NCBI GenBank assembly: GCA_934045075.1
Contig: OW203726.1
Span: forward strand, 9,012,860 to 9,076,859
DNA length: 64,000 nt
Direction: 5' to 3'
Origin: Yponomeuta sedellus
Taxonomy: Eukaryota > Arthropoda > Insecta > Lepidoptera > Yponomeutidae
Part shown: positions 46,711-57,951 of the stretch, piece after piece
Layout of the letters: the number at the start of each line of letters is the position of its first letter
Position numbering within the stretch: the stretch's first letter is position 1
Notes under the pieces: model-generated
What the model was told of the DNA's origin: nothing
Databases searched by the model: none
The model's input: the letters and a program-made list of their open reading frames with translations, nothing else
Made by a program: the position numbers and the translations under genes

Positions 46711-47468
46711 GATTGTGTTGCGTGAAATTTATTCAATGAAACCACCCCAATATTAATGTTATTGTTTTTGCACATAAACACTTATTAGAATCCATGCAGT
46801 AGGGGTCTTCAGCGTCCCTTAAATACCTAAGGGGCTGCTGCTATCATTAACTATTTCGTCGTAGTAATCAAGGTTTTCGAATATATGCATTTTGCAATAA
46901 ACATTCTAAATTGACAATTATAATAACTGGCCGATCGACTCTCAAGCGTGGTTCCGACCACACTTGAGTAAATACAGATTTGATCTTTACTTAAGTAGAG
47001 ATTGCTACCCAAGTATCGTTCTCTAATTAGCTATTACTCAGTTGAGTCGCCCTTGATGAATCTCGACTCAAGTAACGTTCTAAAATTAAATCTATATTGC
47101 GTATCTGGCATTATGCGTGCAAATCCTCAAAACTAGTCTTAAGTAGAGATTGGCGCTTGAGTACCTTTTTGTAATACTGGCCTAAGTGAACTTCACAGGT
47201 GAACTTTGTAGCTTTATCGGTAATTTTTCTTCAAAAAGTTGAACTTAGTTAGAAGTAAGTAGCGAATAGCACAGATTAAAAAGAACTAAGCGAGTAGAGT
47301 GTTCGTTTGAAGAATTTATGAAAGTTCGAAGAAATTTTAATACTTTAATTAATAGTACCTACTTACCTAATTTATTAAAGTTTGCCCACCCGTACCTTAT
47401 TATTTTCAAAAATACCATAATTTTGAGCGTCTGGTGCCATAATTCATGAGTTGGCATCTAACATCCCT

Positions 47469-47492
47469 GCTCTGTGTGTTTACACACAGAGC
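47469..47492. repeat. Perfect 10-bp hairpin between two hAT elements
   Basis: GCTCTGTGTG-TTTA-CACACAGAGC. A second small hairpin (TTTTTCTGCA / TGCAGAAAAA) follows at about 47499-47525. Confidence 0.8.
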
Positions 47493-47548
47493 AAAATATT
47501 TTTCTGCACTATAATGCAGAAAAAAAAAAATTGTACATATTCTTGATT

Positions 47549-50500
47549 CAGCGTTGCCAGAAGGTTACTTTTGTAACCTTTTAGGTGATTTTTAACTAAG
47601 TCAGGTTACTTTGAGGTTACAGGACACAAAAGGTTACTTTTGGTTACTTTTTCGTGAAGGTTTTTTTTTACTTATTTTGAAAAACGGAACACAAAGATCT
47701 TTTGCTTGCTGGCAGCATTGTTTCGTTTCTTCGTTCATTCATAATATTCAACTCACTCACTTACTCCCTACCTGTCTCTCTCTCTCTTTGTTTTGATCTG
47801 CTTGCTCCAGGTCAGGTCTTTGCTAAACTAATCTTTGCTTTGCATTGAAAAATTTTATATTATTTTGTGATCAAGAACCTTGATAACAAGATAAGCATAA
47901 ACTAATTTACCTGGGTCCTTCATAATTGGGATAAATATTATGAAGACAAAGGTATTTTTTTTATATTTCATTAAGTATAAATTTATGTAATTTAATTATT
48001 TTAATAGATATTTATGCAATTTTTGTAAACCCAAAAAAAAAATAGTACATTAAATACCTACTTATTTTAAAACCATTGGCTGAATTGAATAATGCTCTGT
48101 ATTTTTAAGGCCTTTACATCAATTTTGGATGATATATTTATGATATGTCCTTATTTGAGGTGCACGGGAAAGCAAGCGAGTAGTCAAAGAAAAAGTGTAA
48201 ATAAATGAAAAGACGTTTTTAGCTAGCTACAACTGGTCCAATCTGATCACAGGACTCTGCTTGGTATTGACACAATATCAGCACTTACCTATAGCTACAT
48301 ACTAAAAGAAGCAATGCAACAATGCGATAACATTTGAGCCTTCAACATTGATGCTAAAAACTAAAGTTAAATATCGATTAAATTTTATGGAGACAAAGGT
48401 ATAATTTATTGATTATTTATTTAATTTCATTTAGTATTTATGTAATATCATTCAAATTCAATGTTGAAACTGACGGCTGAATTAAGTAGTTCTAAGTATG
48501 ACATGACATATTTCAGGTGCACGAAAAAGCAAGCGAAGCTATAGAAAAAAAATTTAAACAAAAAATGTAAACCGACTTAGCAGGTAGGTAGGTACATGTA
48601 GATAAAAGGTACGATAAAATACTGAAATTGGCATGTGAGTATTCACAAGTATTAGGTATGTTTTAGTACCTTTTTTATTGGTGAGGTGACTTTTTACACC
48701 AAAAGGTTGGAACGTTTTATAATTAATAAATAAACTCTGGAACGACTTCAGGTGTGATTTTATTTGTAGATTTATAGTAACTTTAAAACAGAAAACTGGA
48801 TAAAAACGGAGAAGCAGGTAAAAAGTCAGATCTGGTCAAAGGGTAAAGTAGTAGTGTATGAAAAATGAGGGAAATCAAAGAATGAGTGACATACATAATT
48901 TAAATATTTGAAAATGATAGATGGAAAAAGAAATAAAAATGGTGTAAAGAGGTTTGCACCGTCACATTACCCGGGGGCACCGGTAAAAAAAAAATATTTT
49001 TTAGATATATTTATTTAAAAAAAATATCTAAAAAAAATTTTTTTTTTTAAAAATATAAGTAGTCAAGTTAACTTATATAATTTAAAATTTAAAGTCAAGG
49101 TCGAGAGTAAAGTCAATGAAGGTCGGGGATGTGGTATGGGTAAGTAAATATGGTTATTCTTAAATATTAAAATAAAATATAAAGGATGGGCGATGAAAAA
49201 AAATTAGAGTGTGTGGAGTGATATTTACAATGAATATTTACATTAGGCAGTTCCACTTTTATTCATCACCTATCATTCATCCCTAGCATGCATCATCTAG
49301 CATTGTCTTCATCTAAAGTGAAGGTGAAGACGTTCATTCAGTATAGACAAAATCTATTTTTATTAATTAGATTTATCCAGAAACTGGCCTAAATTAGTAA
49401 TAGGCTTATTTAGCCAGTTACCACCCGCTGGTATTCGGTAGTGGTAAGGCTTATTTATTGAGTCACAATCCGCTCTATGAAAGTTATTTACATTTTAACA
49501 ATATTTATAATATTGGGTACATAGTAACCGACGGGGTAGAATCCGTCGTAGAAGTGCTCTCAAGAGCTATGGTGGGGTAAACACTGTAATGCGTTAGGTA
49601 AGTAACGATAAGTAAATTAATTGACCTAGGCTTATTTAACGTGTTGTCGCCGCACCTGATTGAATGTTTGGATTGTTATAAAAAAAATTGGTTAGCAAAT
49701 GTCCTGGAGGATAGTGGTGTAAGTGTATAGTTAATAAATAAAAAGACAAATAGTATGACGCAAATGTGTCCGAAAAGGTTATGTGGTGAATATATATACA
49801 GAAAATTAGAACTGTATAAAGGTGGCATTTGGTAGGTTTTGTACAAGTTGACAGTTAAATATTTAAAAAGAGTACGGATACTATAAAAAAAGAGGTTAGG
49901 AATTATTTTAGTAATGAGGTAAAGATGGGGTGAGGGTGAGAGTTTTTATTTTATTGCCAAAGAGTTCCTTGTAGGTTTAACCTGTGGAGGTTTTGTTTTG
50001 AATTTTGAAAAATTTTATGACAATGAATGATGTCAGAAATACTGACGTCTAGAAATTTGGTTTGCAAAGATTTTGTAAATAATTATAATTTAAATTTTAA
50101 TAATATAATATTGTTATCAATAGACTGTATGAGTGCAGTTTCGCCTTACCTTTGAGTCGGCCTCGAAGACCTAGAGGGTAAAGCTAGGCTGTCTACGTGT
50201 AATTACCCAGGATACTCTCCTGAGGCAACGTAAGTTAGTAACCAGTCCCACCTGGAATTATAAATTCCAGGTTACCGAGGTCTATAGAACTGCTAGTGAG
50301 CAGCCTGTGGTTGTGTAACTGTCTGCTAAATGCGTGTAGAAGTTATTGATTGTATACTGTTGGTGTATACTAACTGTGGTATGTTTCGGTTAGGTGGGGT
50401 GCAGATAGATAGAATAGGACTTTTATTAGGGCCGAAAAAATTTGTTACTATGGGTGAATCTAGTTAGTGAAGAATGTTCAATGAGTAGTTATGATGAATT

Positions 50501-51204
50501 ACCTTGTGGTCCAGAAGTCAAGTCGCACTTTAAAATTTATTTAATATTTTATTTATAAAACACTTAACAACACTTAACAAAAAAAAATCTTGCAGGTCTT
50601 CAGAACTGGAAGAGGTTGGTGGGTAAAGTTGGGGGCGGCGGAGAAGTCCGACAGAACCCTTGAGCAAGGCTGGGGAGCTCCAAGGGATGCGTCTGTGATG
50701 TATGAGGTCGTGGGTCGTGGGTATGAAACAGCAGCAGCAGTTCGACGATTGTGCACACGTATAATCGTGGTAATCGTACTCGTATTTGCATTCGCACTCG
50801 CAGCGTAGTCGCGGTGGGTGGGCTTTGTCGCCTCGGCGTATCAAGCCGTGTGGTGACGTTGGGTTTCGTTATGATCGTTGGGCGCCAGTGGAACGTTTTA
50901 TAATTAATAAATAAACTCTGTAACGACTTCAGGTGTGATTTTATTTGTAGATTTATAGTAACTTTAAAACAGAAAACTGGATAAAAACGGAGAAGCAGGT
51001 AAAAAGTCAGATCTGGTCAAAGGGTAAAGTAGTAGTGTATGAAAAATGAGGGAAATCGAAGAATGAGTGACATACATAATTTAAATATTTGAAAATGATA
51101 GATGGAAAAAGAAATAAAAATGGTGTAAAGAGGTTTGCACCGTCACAAGGTTACTTTTTTGCCTATTTCAGGTGACTTTTCACAAGGCCAGTCTGGCAAC
51201 ACTG
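47549..51204. mobile_element. hAT element with 8-bp TSD, upstream of OSGEPL1
   Basis: Target duplication TCTTGATT at 47541-47548 and 51205-51212. Ends CAGCGTTGCCAGA and (complement) CAGTGTTGCCAGA. Subterminal AGGTTACTTTT repeats occur on both sides. Without the nested LTR element it is about 1.2 kb and has no transposase. Its right end lies 177 bp before the OSGEPL1 start codon. Confidence 0.9.
48708..51147 (-). mobile_element. Young non-autonomous LTR retrotransposon
   Basis: Two 259-bp LTRs (48708-48966 and 50889-51147) differ at about 2 positions. Flanking target duplication AGGT (48704-48707, 51148-51151). On the minus strand each LTR starts TGTGACGG and ends GTTCCA. It is followed by CTGGCGCCCAACG (50876-50888), a primer-binding-site-like sequence, so it reads on the minus strand. 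The 1.9-kb interior has no gag or pol frame. It lies inside the hAT element. Confidence 0.9.
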
Positions 51205-51381
51205 TCTTGATTTATACGAAGTTAATTTAGCCCACAGAGTTGATTTAGCCCAAGACTGTGGCCCTGTGCTGTGGCCCAAGACTGTAAAACTACGATGTAG
51301 GTACCTATTTAATTAACGATTTGAAAATTATCACTAAGTATAAAGTTTTTTTAGTGACGATACCCCGTTCTTACTGTGAAA

Positions 51382-52614
51382 ATGGTCTTATTAACAAGAA
51401 CAATTACGAAGAAGTGCTATTCTTATTTTAATACAGTTTATTCTTTCCGAAGCGCCACTTCAAATAGTATCAAAGTGCTAGGTATCGAAACCTCTTGTGA
51501 TGACACGGGTTGTGCTGTTATTGACAACACTGGGCAGGTTTTAGGTGAATCATTATATTCACAGAACTTGGTTCATCTACGAAACGGTGGTATAAACCCT
51601 GTTATAGCACGCGAGCTGCACAGAGATAATATTGAAGTCGCTGTCAATGAAACTCTCAGGAAATCGTCATTATTAGTCAATGAAATTAATGCAGTTGCAG
51701 TGACCGTGAAACCTGGCTTGACTCCTAGCTTACTGATAGGCGTAAAATATGCTAAGTATATTGCAAAGATATATAATAAACCTCTGGTGCCCGTACATCA
51801 TATGAAAGCTCATGCTCTTGTGGCTAGAATGTATCATGATATCCAGTTTCCGTATCTGGTTTTGTTGATATCAGGTGGACACTGCCTTCTAGCTGTTGCT
51901 CAGGATGTAGACGACTTTCTTTTGCTTGGACAAAGTTTGGATGATTCACCAGGAGAAGCTTTTGATAAATGCTCTAGAAGGATGAAGTTAAGGAACATCC
52001 CACAGTATTCAGAAGTGGCTGGTGGTAGAGCAATAGAACTAGCAGCTTCCAAAGCAACAGACCCAGACATGTTCAAATTTCCTACTCCATTGGTCAGGAA
52101 CAAAGACTGTAATTTCAGTTTCAGTGGACTGAAAGAGTCTCTAATGCGGAAACTAAGAAGGAAAGAAATAGAACATGGTGTGATTGCTGATGGTGTAATA
52201 CCAGAGATTCATGATTTATGTGCCTCTTTCCAACAAGCTGTGGCTGAACATCTCATGCATAGAACTCAAAGAGCTGTTGATTTCTGCGACAAAAAGAAGC
52301 TTATAGACGTAGAAAGAAGAACTTTAGTGATTTCTGGAGGTGTAGCATGTAATAACTTTATATTTAATTCTCTCTCAAGCCTTGGAAGAAAACTAGGCTA
52401 TCAAGTGTTTCGTCCCCCTCCTAATGTTTGCACAGATAATGGAATAATGATTGCTTGGAATGGTTTAGAAAAGTTACGGAAGGGGCAAAAGTTTGGTACA
52501 ACTTTTAATTTGTGTGATATTCAATCTAAATGCCCTATAGGATCTAATTTGATTAATGAAGTAAAAACTTATAATTTATCTGTGAGAGTAACAAGATTAA
52601 AAAATATTTGTTAA
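51382..52614 (+). CDS. OSGEPL1: tRNA N6-adenosine threonylcarbamoyltransferase, mitochondrial
   Basis: Intronless, 410 residues. Transfers the threonylcarbamoyl group to A37 of mitochondrial tRNAs that read ANN codons (t6A37). The start is the ATG at 51382; an in-frame GTG two codons upstream is not used in eukaryotes. The first 25 or so residues are basic and lack acidic residues, like a mitochondrial presequence. The Kae1/TsaD/Qri7 landmarks follow: GIETSCDDTG, PVHHMKAHA (metal-binding His-x3-His near 140-144), LLISGGH, DSPGEAFDK, FSFSGLK, VISGGVACN and CTDNGIMIAW (metal-binding Asp near 351). The presequence and the isolated single-domain form argue for the mitochondrial Qri7/OSGEPL1 branch instead of cytosolic OSGEP. 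A nested transposon stack sits immediately 5'. Confidence 0.96.
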   Translation: MVLLTRTITKKCYSYFNTVYSFRSATSNSIKVLGIETSCDDTGCAVIDNTGQVLGESLYSQNLVHLRNGGINPVIARELHRDNIEVAVNETLRKSSLLVNEINAVAVTVKPGLTPSLLIGVKYAKYIAKIYNKPLVPVHHMKAHALVARMYHDIQFPYLVLLISGGHCLLAVAQDVDDFLLLGQSLDDSPGEAFDKCSRRMKLRNIPQYSEVAGGRAIELAASKATDPDMFKFPTPLVRNKDCNFSFSGLKESLMRKLRRKEIEHGVIADGVIPEIHDLCASFQQAVAEHLMHRTQRAVDFCDKKKLIDVERRTLVISGGVACNNFIFNSLSSLGRKLGYQVFRPPPNVCTDNGIMIAWNGLEKLRKGQKFGTTFNLCDIQSKCPIGSNLINEVKTYNLSVRVTRLKNIC

Positions 52615-52645
52615 GAATGTGTTTACATTGCTTTGAATCCTGGTA

Positions 52646-52651
52646 AATAAA
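52646..52651 (+). terminator. Polyadenylation signal AATAAA for OSGEPL1
   Basis: AATAAA 32 bases after the stop, implying a very short 3' UTR ending near 52665. Confidence 0.7.
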
Positions 52652-52678
52652 AATCATTCCTCCTAGAACTTTACACAG

Positions 52679-52684
52679 TTTAAT
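52679..52684 (-). terminator. Polyadenylation signal ATTAAA for ATP synthase epsilon
   Basis: TTTAAT on the plus strand is ATTAAA on the minus strand, about 66 bases past the stop at 52750. Cleavage would fall near 52660, where the opposing mRNA also ends. Confidence 0.5.
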
Positions 52685-52749
52685 GAAATTTACATGGCTA
52701 AAAGATAAATTATGGTTCTCTTAAATGGATATCTTCTTGTTGTTCACTC

Positions 52750-53978
52750 TTACTTAGCTGGGGCCTCCTTCACTGTAAAGTATACAACATACATATTTTA
52801 ATTATAATCACATAAATAACTTAACTTGAACTAGTTTCACAAAGACACTTGAATGGCAAATTGCACACACTAAATAATCAGATCATAGGTAAAAAATTTG
52901 AAAGTGAAACTAGCTCTATGATTTTAGTTGACACACAGTCATAGACATGCACAAATGCAGATTAGGTCAATTATTTTGCTGACTTCATCGTCTAGACAAA
53001 ACACAATATGAGTGCTTAATCTAGTTACACTTAACTATAAAGTAGATATTAGTAACAAAACAAATAACAATTTATAAGAAGCATATTTTATAAGTTGTAG
53101 TTTTATTGCTTTAGAACAAGCCACACATTTAAAATTCCTGACTTACTTAGCTGACAGACCGACTTAGATTATTCTTTCTCGTCTGAAAACGCAACAATCC
53201 CTTTTAATGATACATGAAGATTTAAGTATGTATTTCGGACATATAATGCATACCAACAACTTCAGCCTACTTTAACATCTACAAGACAAGATAACACCGA
53301 AAACACCTAGAATACCACTGATATCATGGCTACACAACCTACAACAGTGGTTTCAACAGAGAAAGAGTTTTATAGTTTGTATTGACAATTGCAAAAAGAC
53401 AGCCAAATTGGGTTAGTTGCATCTGATAGGTGACAGCACATGAAGAAGAAGGTTTAAATAGTCAAAACTATTGGTAGATCACCAAATTCTATTACTGAAA
53501 AAAAATATTGTCAAGTATTATTTCATGGCTGCTTAAGGTTTGCAGCTTTAAACACATTATGTTTTTAAGTGTGTAAATTTCTTTGGTTTTTGTCATTTTC
53601 ATTGCAGTCAATGTTATATATATCTTTTCTCATACACGCGAAGCGTAGTTTAAATGTCTAATGTATCTCCTGTGTGTACCCATGATAGCAGAGCAGGAAC
53701 TGTTCTAGACTTGTACCTATGCTAGTGGAACTGCAGAAGATACTTACGGGCGGGCTTGCCGTTGACCCATGGGGTTATCCTCACGTGCGAGTCATCACGT
53801 TTTAGCGCCTCGGCACGCAACTCTGGTTTTAGAGATTTGCGGAGCACCTTAGCGGCAATCGTCGAGTAGTTAATGTAGCTGGAACAAAGGTTATTACATA
53901 AATTACTATCTATTTTTAGGACACAATAGTCTATTAAGTTGAAACTTACTTCAGACCAGCTTGTCTCCAGGCGCTCAT
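52750..53978 (-). CDS. ATP5F1E: ATP synthase F1 subunit epsilon, mitochondrial (stunted homologue), three exons
   Basis: Exons 53978-53950, 53878-53748 and 52772-52750, with donors GTAAGT and acceptors TTCCAG and TTACAG, join in consistent phases to 60 residues. Conserved landmarks are MSAWRQAGL, NYINYSTIAAKVLRKSLK, KRDDSHVRITPWVNGKPA and a short Lys-rich tail (KEAPAK). This is the smallest F1 central-stalk subunit, needed for assembly and coupling of the mitochondrial ATP synthase (Drosophila stunted, which also has a reported role as a circulating ligand). Animal homologues are about 50-61 residues. Exons 1 and 2 are near certain. The seven-codon last exon rests on splice sites and frame alone. 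It is tail-to-tail with OSGEPL1. Confidence 0.92.
52773..53747 (-). other. ATP5F1E: Intron 2 of ATP5F1E, no further gene
   Basis: About 975 bp with no recognisable exon. 53280-53450 includes ACCACTGATATCATGGCTAC-type sequence that may be an old repeat. Confidence 0.4.
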
Positions 53979-54689
53979 TTTTACGATTTATCCAAGCACA
54001 GTGGGATAAAACAAGAAAAATTAAATTTCGTGAGATTGTGATGTAATGAGCTGGTTCCAGGTAGGTAGGTACACACAGATTAAAAGGTAGGTAGAGAAGC
54101 ACAGAACAATTAGACAAGACAAAACATATTTTTAAACACAAATTTATTATGTACTTGGAACACACTAAAAATATTGATCGTGTATGTGAACAGGGGGCAT
54201 CCTGGGGCATTATTATGTAAGTATCCCTCGGAATAATATTATCCTGTGAAGTATCCACTGAGTTGAGTAAGGTTGATTTTTACTTTTTGTATCACGAATG
54301 CATACATTTTTTGACACTTAGATTCATCACTTCACCAAGTACAGAGGGAGGACAGAAATCTGTGATTCAGAAATCTGAAGAATCAGAAACCACGCTATGC
54401 CCACAGAACAATGAGGGCTTTTCAAAGCGCCATTAAAACAAAAAACAGTACCGCAAGCCGCAAGTGCAAGTAGTCCCTCTACGGCCGCAAGCTACCGATA
54501 GATGTTGTTGACGTCATTTATTATGTCAAAATTTACATCATTTATGAAAACGGTAAGTGCCTATGTTTTTACAAAAATGCTCAATGCGCGGGCTGGCCAT
54601 TAGTTAAGACACAATTCACGTACCTACGTATGTTATGAACAAAGTAAAAATACTTCAAAACTTTAAAATTTCAACAGTTTCAAAACAAT
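53979..54689. other. Upstream region of ATP5F1E
   Basis: Should contain the 5' UTR and promoter of ATP5F1E; neither can be placed. AATGAGGGCTTTTCAA (about 54411-54426) reappears inverted at about 57988-58003, enclosing the MITE and the R4 repeat. Confidence 0.4.
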
Positions 54690-55029
54690 TGTAGACTTTT
54701 AGTCCGGATTTACTTACGGGTGTTGTTATATCGGACGAAGATGTCGTGAGCTGTGTCTGTGCCATCATGCCTAGTGGCATTGACGACGGGAAAGCAGTAG
54801 GCGCTGCGGCGCAAGCCAGCGGGAATCCCCCGCAGCCAGTGTCGGCACCCGCCCCACCTATCTCGGCGCGGGCGCGCCGCGCGCTTGCCCGTAGTGTGAG
54901 ACAAGCAACCGACGACGCGAGCTCCGTCTCTGCTCACCATGATTTTAAGCTCTGCGAATCGGAGCGAAACCTGGTCGGACTTTTCCGATATAACAACACC
55001 CGTAAGTAAATCCGGATTATAAGTCTACA
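54690..55029. mobile_element. 340-bp inverted-repeat MITE with GC-rich core
   Basis: The left end TGTAGACTTTTAGTCCGGAT and the right end (complement TGTAGACTTATAATCCGGAT) extend into GGTGTTGTTATATCGGA, giving inverted repeats of about 50 bp. The core (54760-54940) is strongly GC-rich and open in one plus frame for 87 codons (54746-55009), ending in the right inverted repeat. No known domain. Confidence 0.8.
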
Positions 55030-56249
55030 ATGTGTTGTGCTTACGAAAGTTTTAGTTTCAAAACAAAGTTTTTTTTTTTAAACGTTTATTGGCTATTGGA
55101 TACAGAGTCCTTAAGCCTAGCTTAATTATTATTATACTAAGGATGGTTTACAATTTTCCTACTGAATTACATATACATTTATACATATAATTCAAAACAA
55201 AGTTTAGCTTAGATCACAGACTACAAAGAGACGTTTAGGTAGGTCGGGTCACAAATAATAATCTGTGCGTACAACATAAAAATAAAACGTGATGGGTGAC
55301 ATTTGTTCTCCTTGCAGCGTCATCTAGTTTTTCAAAGAGTATATAAACAAGAGACGGGACCTCCCTATATGCTTTTGTAATGAGTTTAGCCCCGTTAGCA
55401 ATACCAACCAATAGAGCAAAAATGCAATGACAAAAATAAGTGCTACCAACATAATAACTTGTCTGTGCAATAGGGACGTCCACTTACATTACTACATTTA
55501 TCGATATCGATAAATTATCAACCAGGGGCTTCGCAGTCAGCCTAATAAAATTAATACAAATCAATGTTTTCAATAAAACGACAAATGAAATTAGTATTTT
55601 ATTATTTATTATCAAATCACAATAATTGTGGTCAAGGTCTATTGAATTTATTTCAGGAGCTATTTGGGTTTTCTTTAGAGGTGTCCAATCTGAACGAACT
55701 TCATCAAACGGTGGTTTGGATTCAGGTGCTGAAATCATAAAAAAAAGTTGATTCGTCATTGATTATTAATATGTTTGTAAACTATGCTACTTACCGGGAT
55801 AGTTCTGATATTCTGAGATTCCAGGCCACAATAATTGTCGTCAAATCCTGCTGGACCAATAGCAACTGCTGATATTTTGGCTGCTGTACAAGGTGCTGAA
55901 AATGATAACACTTTGTAATTTATCAAAGTAAACAAACACTAGTTACAAAAAACTTCAGCGATACATGAAAAGTCTACGTACCAGAGTTCTTTTGTGAAGC
56001 TCGACAACTAATATGTTTTTGTATAGCTGAATCTGAAAATAAACAATTGCAAGAATAGTCCGAAGAAAATTAAATAGTTTGTTCCTGTTTACCACTTAAC
56101 TTCATAATACAGTTACATAGTCAATAGGTAACTATCAAATACTATGATTAATAAATGATTATACTATCCTTAGCACGGGTTAGTGCATTAAAAATAAAAA
56201 TAGTATAATCATGTGGGTACAGCGATATCATTCCGATGTAAAACCTAAC

Positions 56250-56559
56250 TGAGTGTTTAGTGCGAGTTTGACAGATCCAATCGAATTACTTTACTACCGC
56301 GTTAATCGAGCATTGAGTAGTGAGTATGAGTAAGTTAACCGTTCGAACTGGTAAAACGCTGTCACAGTACAACTCGCACTCGCGTTTATTCGTGTTTTGG
56401 CTGGTAAACGTGTTCACTTCTCAACGTAAACCATTACAACTCGCACTCAGCAATTTTAATTTCCATACTCGTCGCTAGGTCGCGCTTCCTCGATGCCATA
56501 GAAATACGAGTTAACGTTAACGCGATCGAGTAGTTAAAAAACTCGCACTAAGCACTCTG
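56250..56559. mobile_element. MITE with GAGTGCTTAGTGCGAGTTT ends
   Basis: About 310 bp. The left end is GAGTGTTTAGTGCGAGTTTG and the right end is the complement of CAGAGTGCTTAGTGCGAGTT. Two more copies form a dimer at 62256-62891. Internal TCGCACTC/GAGTGCGA-like motifs recur. Confidence 0.85.
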
Positions 56560-56650
56560 CAAAGTAGGTAGTCGGGGCTGTAAGTGATGCAATCTACTTC
56601 AGCCAGATGTCGCTGCCTGTACGTAATACAGATAATAGATGCCGGTTAGT

Positions 56651-56812
56651 CGCCCATTGGCTCAGTTGGATAGAGTGCAGGCACGGATAGCCAGAGGTCG
56701 CGGGTTCGAATCCCGGCGGGTGGTGGTGGTGGTGGAACATAGGTGGAATTTTTAGCCTCTAAATAGGTTTTTAAAATTGTCCTTAGCACGGGTTAGTGCA
56801 TTAAAAATAAAA
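56651..56812 (+). mobile_element. tRNA-derived SINE, more complete copy
   Basis: The head starts CGCCCATTGGCTCAGTTGG and ends GGTTCGAATCCCGGC. A (GGT)n expansion follows, then the body GAATTTTTAGCCTCTAAATA and the tail CCTTAGCACGGGTTAGTGCA with TTAAAAATAAAAA. The tail also occurs alone at 56165-56200, 59070-59127 (minus) and 22430-22460. Confidence 0.8.
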
Positions 56813-57951
56813 ATTGTATAAATACATTTTTATAAAAAAAGATTTTGAGTTAAAATTAGTACAAAAAAACATTTTAGAAATTCCAATCACTAACCAGTTT
56901 CAAGTGATGCGACGTGGCTACGTGGTAAGGAAACTCAGCTAGTAAGTAATCAGGAACAGGAGGCGCATTTATAAGTAGAGAAGGTACAGCCGTGTAAAAA
57001 AATGTTTATCTAAGTAATGTCGTTTATGTATTAAGACGTAATAATAATATTGCGTTCTAAATGACGGAGCAAAATACATTCAAATGTTCGACGTAAAGCA
57101 AGGCGTATTTTGTTTTTTATTAAATAATAAATAGTTCATGAAATGTAGTGTTACATTATAAATTTATAACACAACTCACCATTTCTTTAATCGGCTTCCT
57201 TTTTTGTTAAAATCTTTCGGCCTGAAATGATCTCCACATACATATTTATGTTGGTGGAGTTTTTCAATGGGGATATACGCAAGATCTTCCTCAATTTTCA
57301 CCCATTGTCTGCATCTAAAAAAAAAACACATTCAATGCAGCCACTAATTAGGCATCGTTGAAACATTGTTATGGCTTACAGCAATTCACCCGTCGTACAC
57401 GGACTAGTAATTCTGACCAAGGTACTTATCAGATATTTTTTTATCGATATTGAATATGTGTATGGCACATCACTATGACATTGAAACATCTTAATATTTT
57501 TCTCATAGTATATTAATTACGTTATTTAACGTAATTTATGATCTTGCTCTTGTGCAAGATGACAAAAACTGTAGCCAGAAATACTTACCGGTCTTCATCC
57601 CTAGGAAATTTACTCATAAACTTTCTTTTGGTACCCTTTGACCGGCTGCATCTTATTTTACAAATGGCACAAGTTCGACACCATCCGATCAGTGCCATTA
57701 TTAAAAGAAAATCACCAAACACTGTACAACAAGATACACACAGCTAGATGTTGAAAAAACTCAAAACACATAAAATAACTAGAAAACTTTCTAATATGTG
57801 CCGCGTTCCGCCATATTTGTTATGTTTTCAGTTTGACATTGACAGCAAAGAAAGAGTAAGTAGTATTAAAGAGTGAGACAAAAATATGTCCGCTATTAAA
57901 ACGGGGCTAAATGCGAACAAAAATTTCAAAGTTCCTACTTGCGCTAGGCTG

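Larger units (their letters stand above)
44749..47182 (+). mobile_element. Minisatellite-bearing Harbinger-like element, plus copy
   Basis: 2434 bp flanked by TAA (44746-44748, 47183-47185), with ends GGCCGGTATTACAGAA and (complement) GGCCAGTATTACAAAA. Subterminal clusters of CTCAAGCAC and CTTAAGTAGAGATT occur on both sides. Three-bp TAA duplication fits PIF/Harbinger. No transposase ORF. It carries 18 minisatellite units and the same SINE/family-B composite as the inverted copy. Confidence 0.85.
44432..47469. mobile_element. hAT-like element hosting the minisatellite element
   Basis: The outer ends CAGGGATGTTA (44432) and its complement TAACATCCCTG (47459-47469) form inverted repeats. Near both ends GTACCATAATT-like motifs recur (44460-44535, 47390-47450). 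An 8-bp target duplication is not evident, so the family is tentative. Its interior is interrupted by 44749-47182. Confidence 0.6.
55335..57951 (-). mobile_element. THAP-encoding repeat copy R4 (minus)
   Basis: Same family and orientation as R1 and R3, 47 kb away from them. THAP first exon near 57720-57590; second exon at about 57315-57190 with a short deletion (KRKPI part changed). The third-exon acceptor AG has mutated to AC. Interrupted at about 56145-56815 by a SINE/MITE composite with the apparent target duplication AAATAC. Confidence 0.8.

Noticed and set aside
50530..50844. Overlapping frames on both strands
   Set aside because: They lie in the GC-rich leader of the LTR element and show no gag features.
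51376..51381. GTG start for OSGEPL1
   Set aside because: A nuclear eukaryotic gene should start at ATG, and the ATG at 51382 has a good context (AAAATGG).
53722..54258. 178-codon minus-strand frame as one gene
   Set aside because: Only its last part is coding (ATP5F1E exon 2). The true start is at 53978 in another frame after a 71-bp intron.
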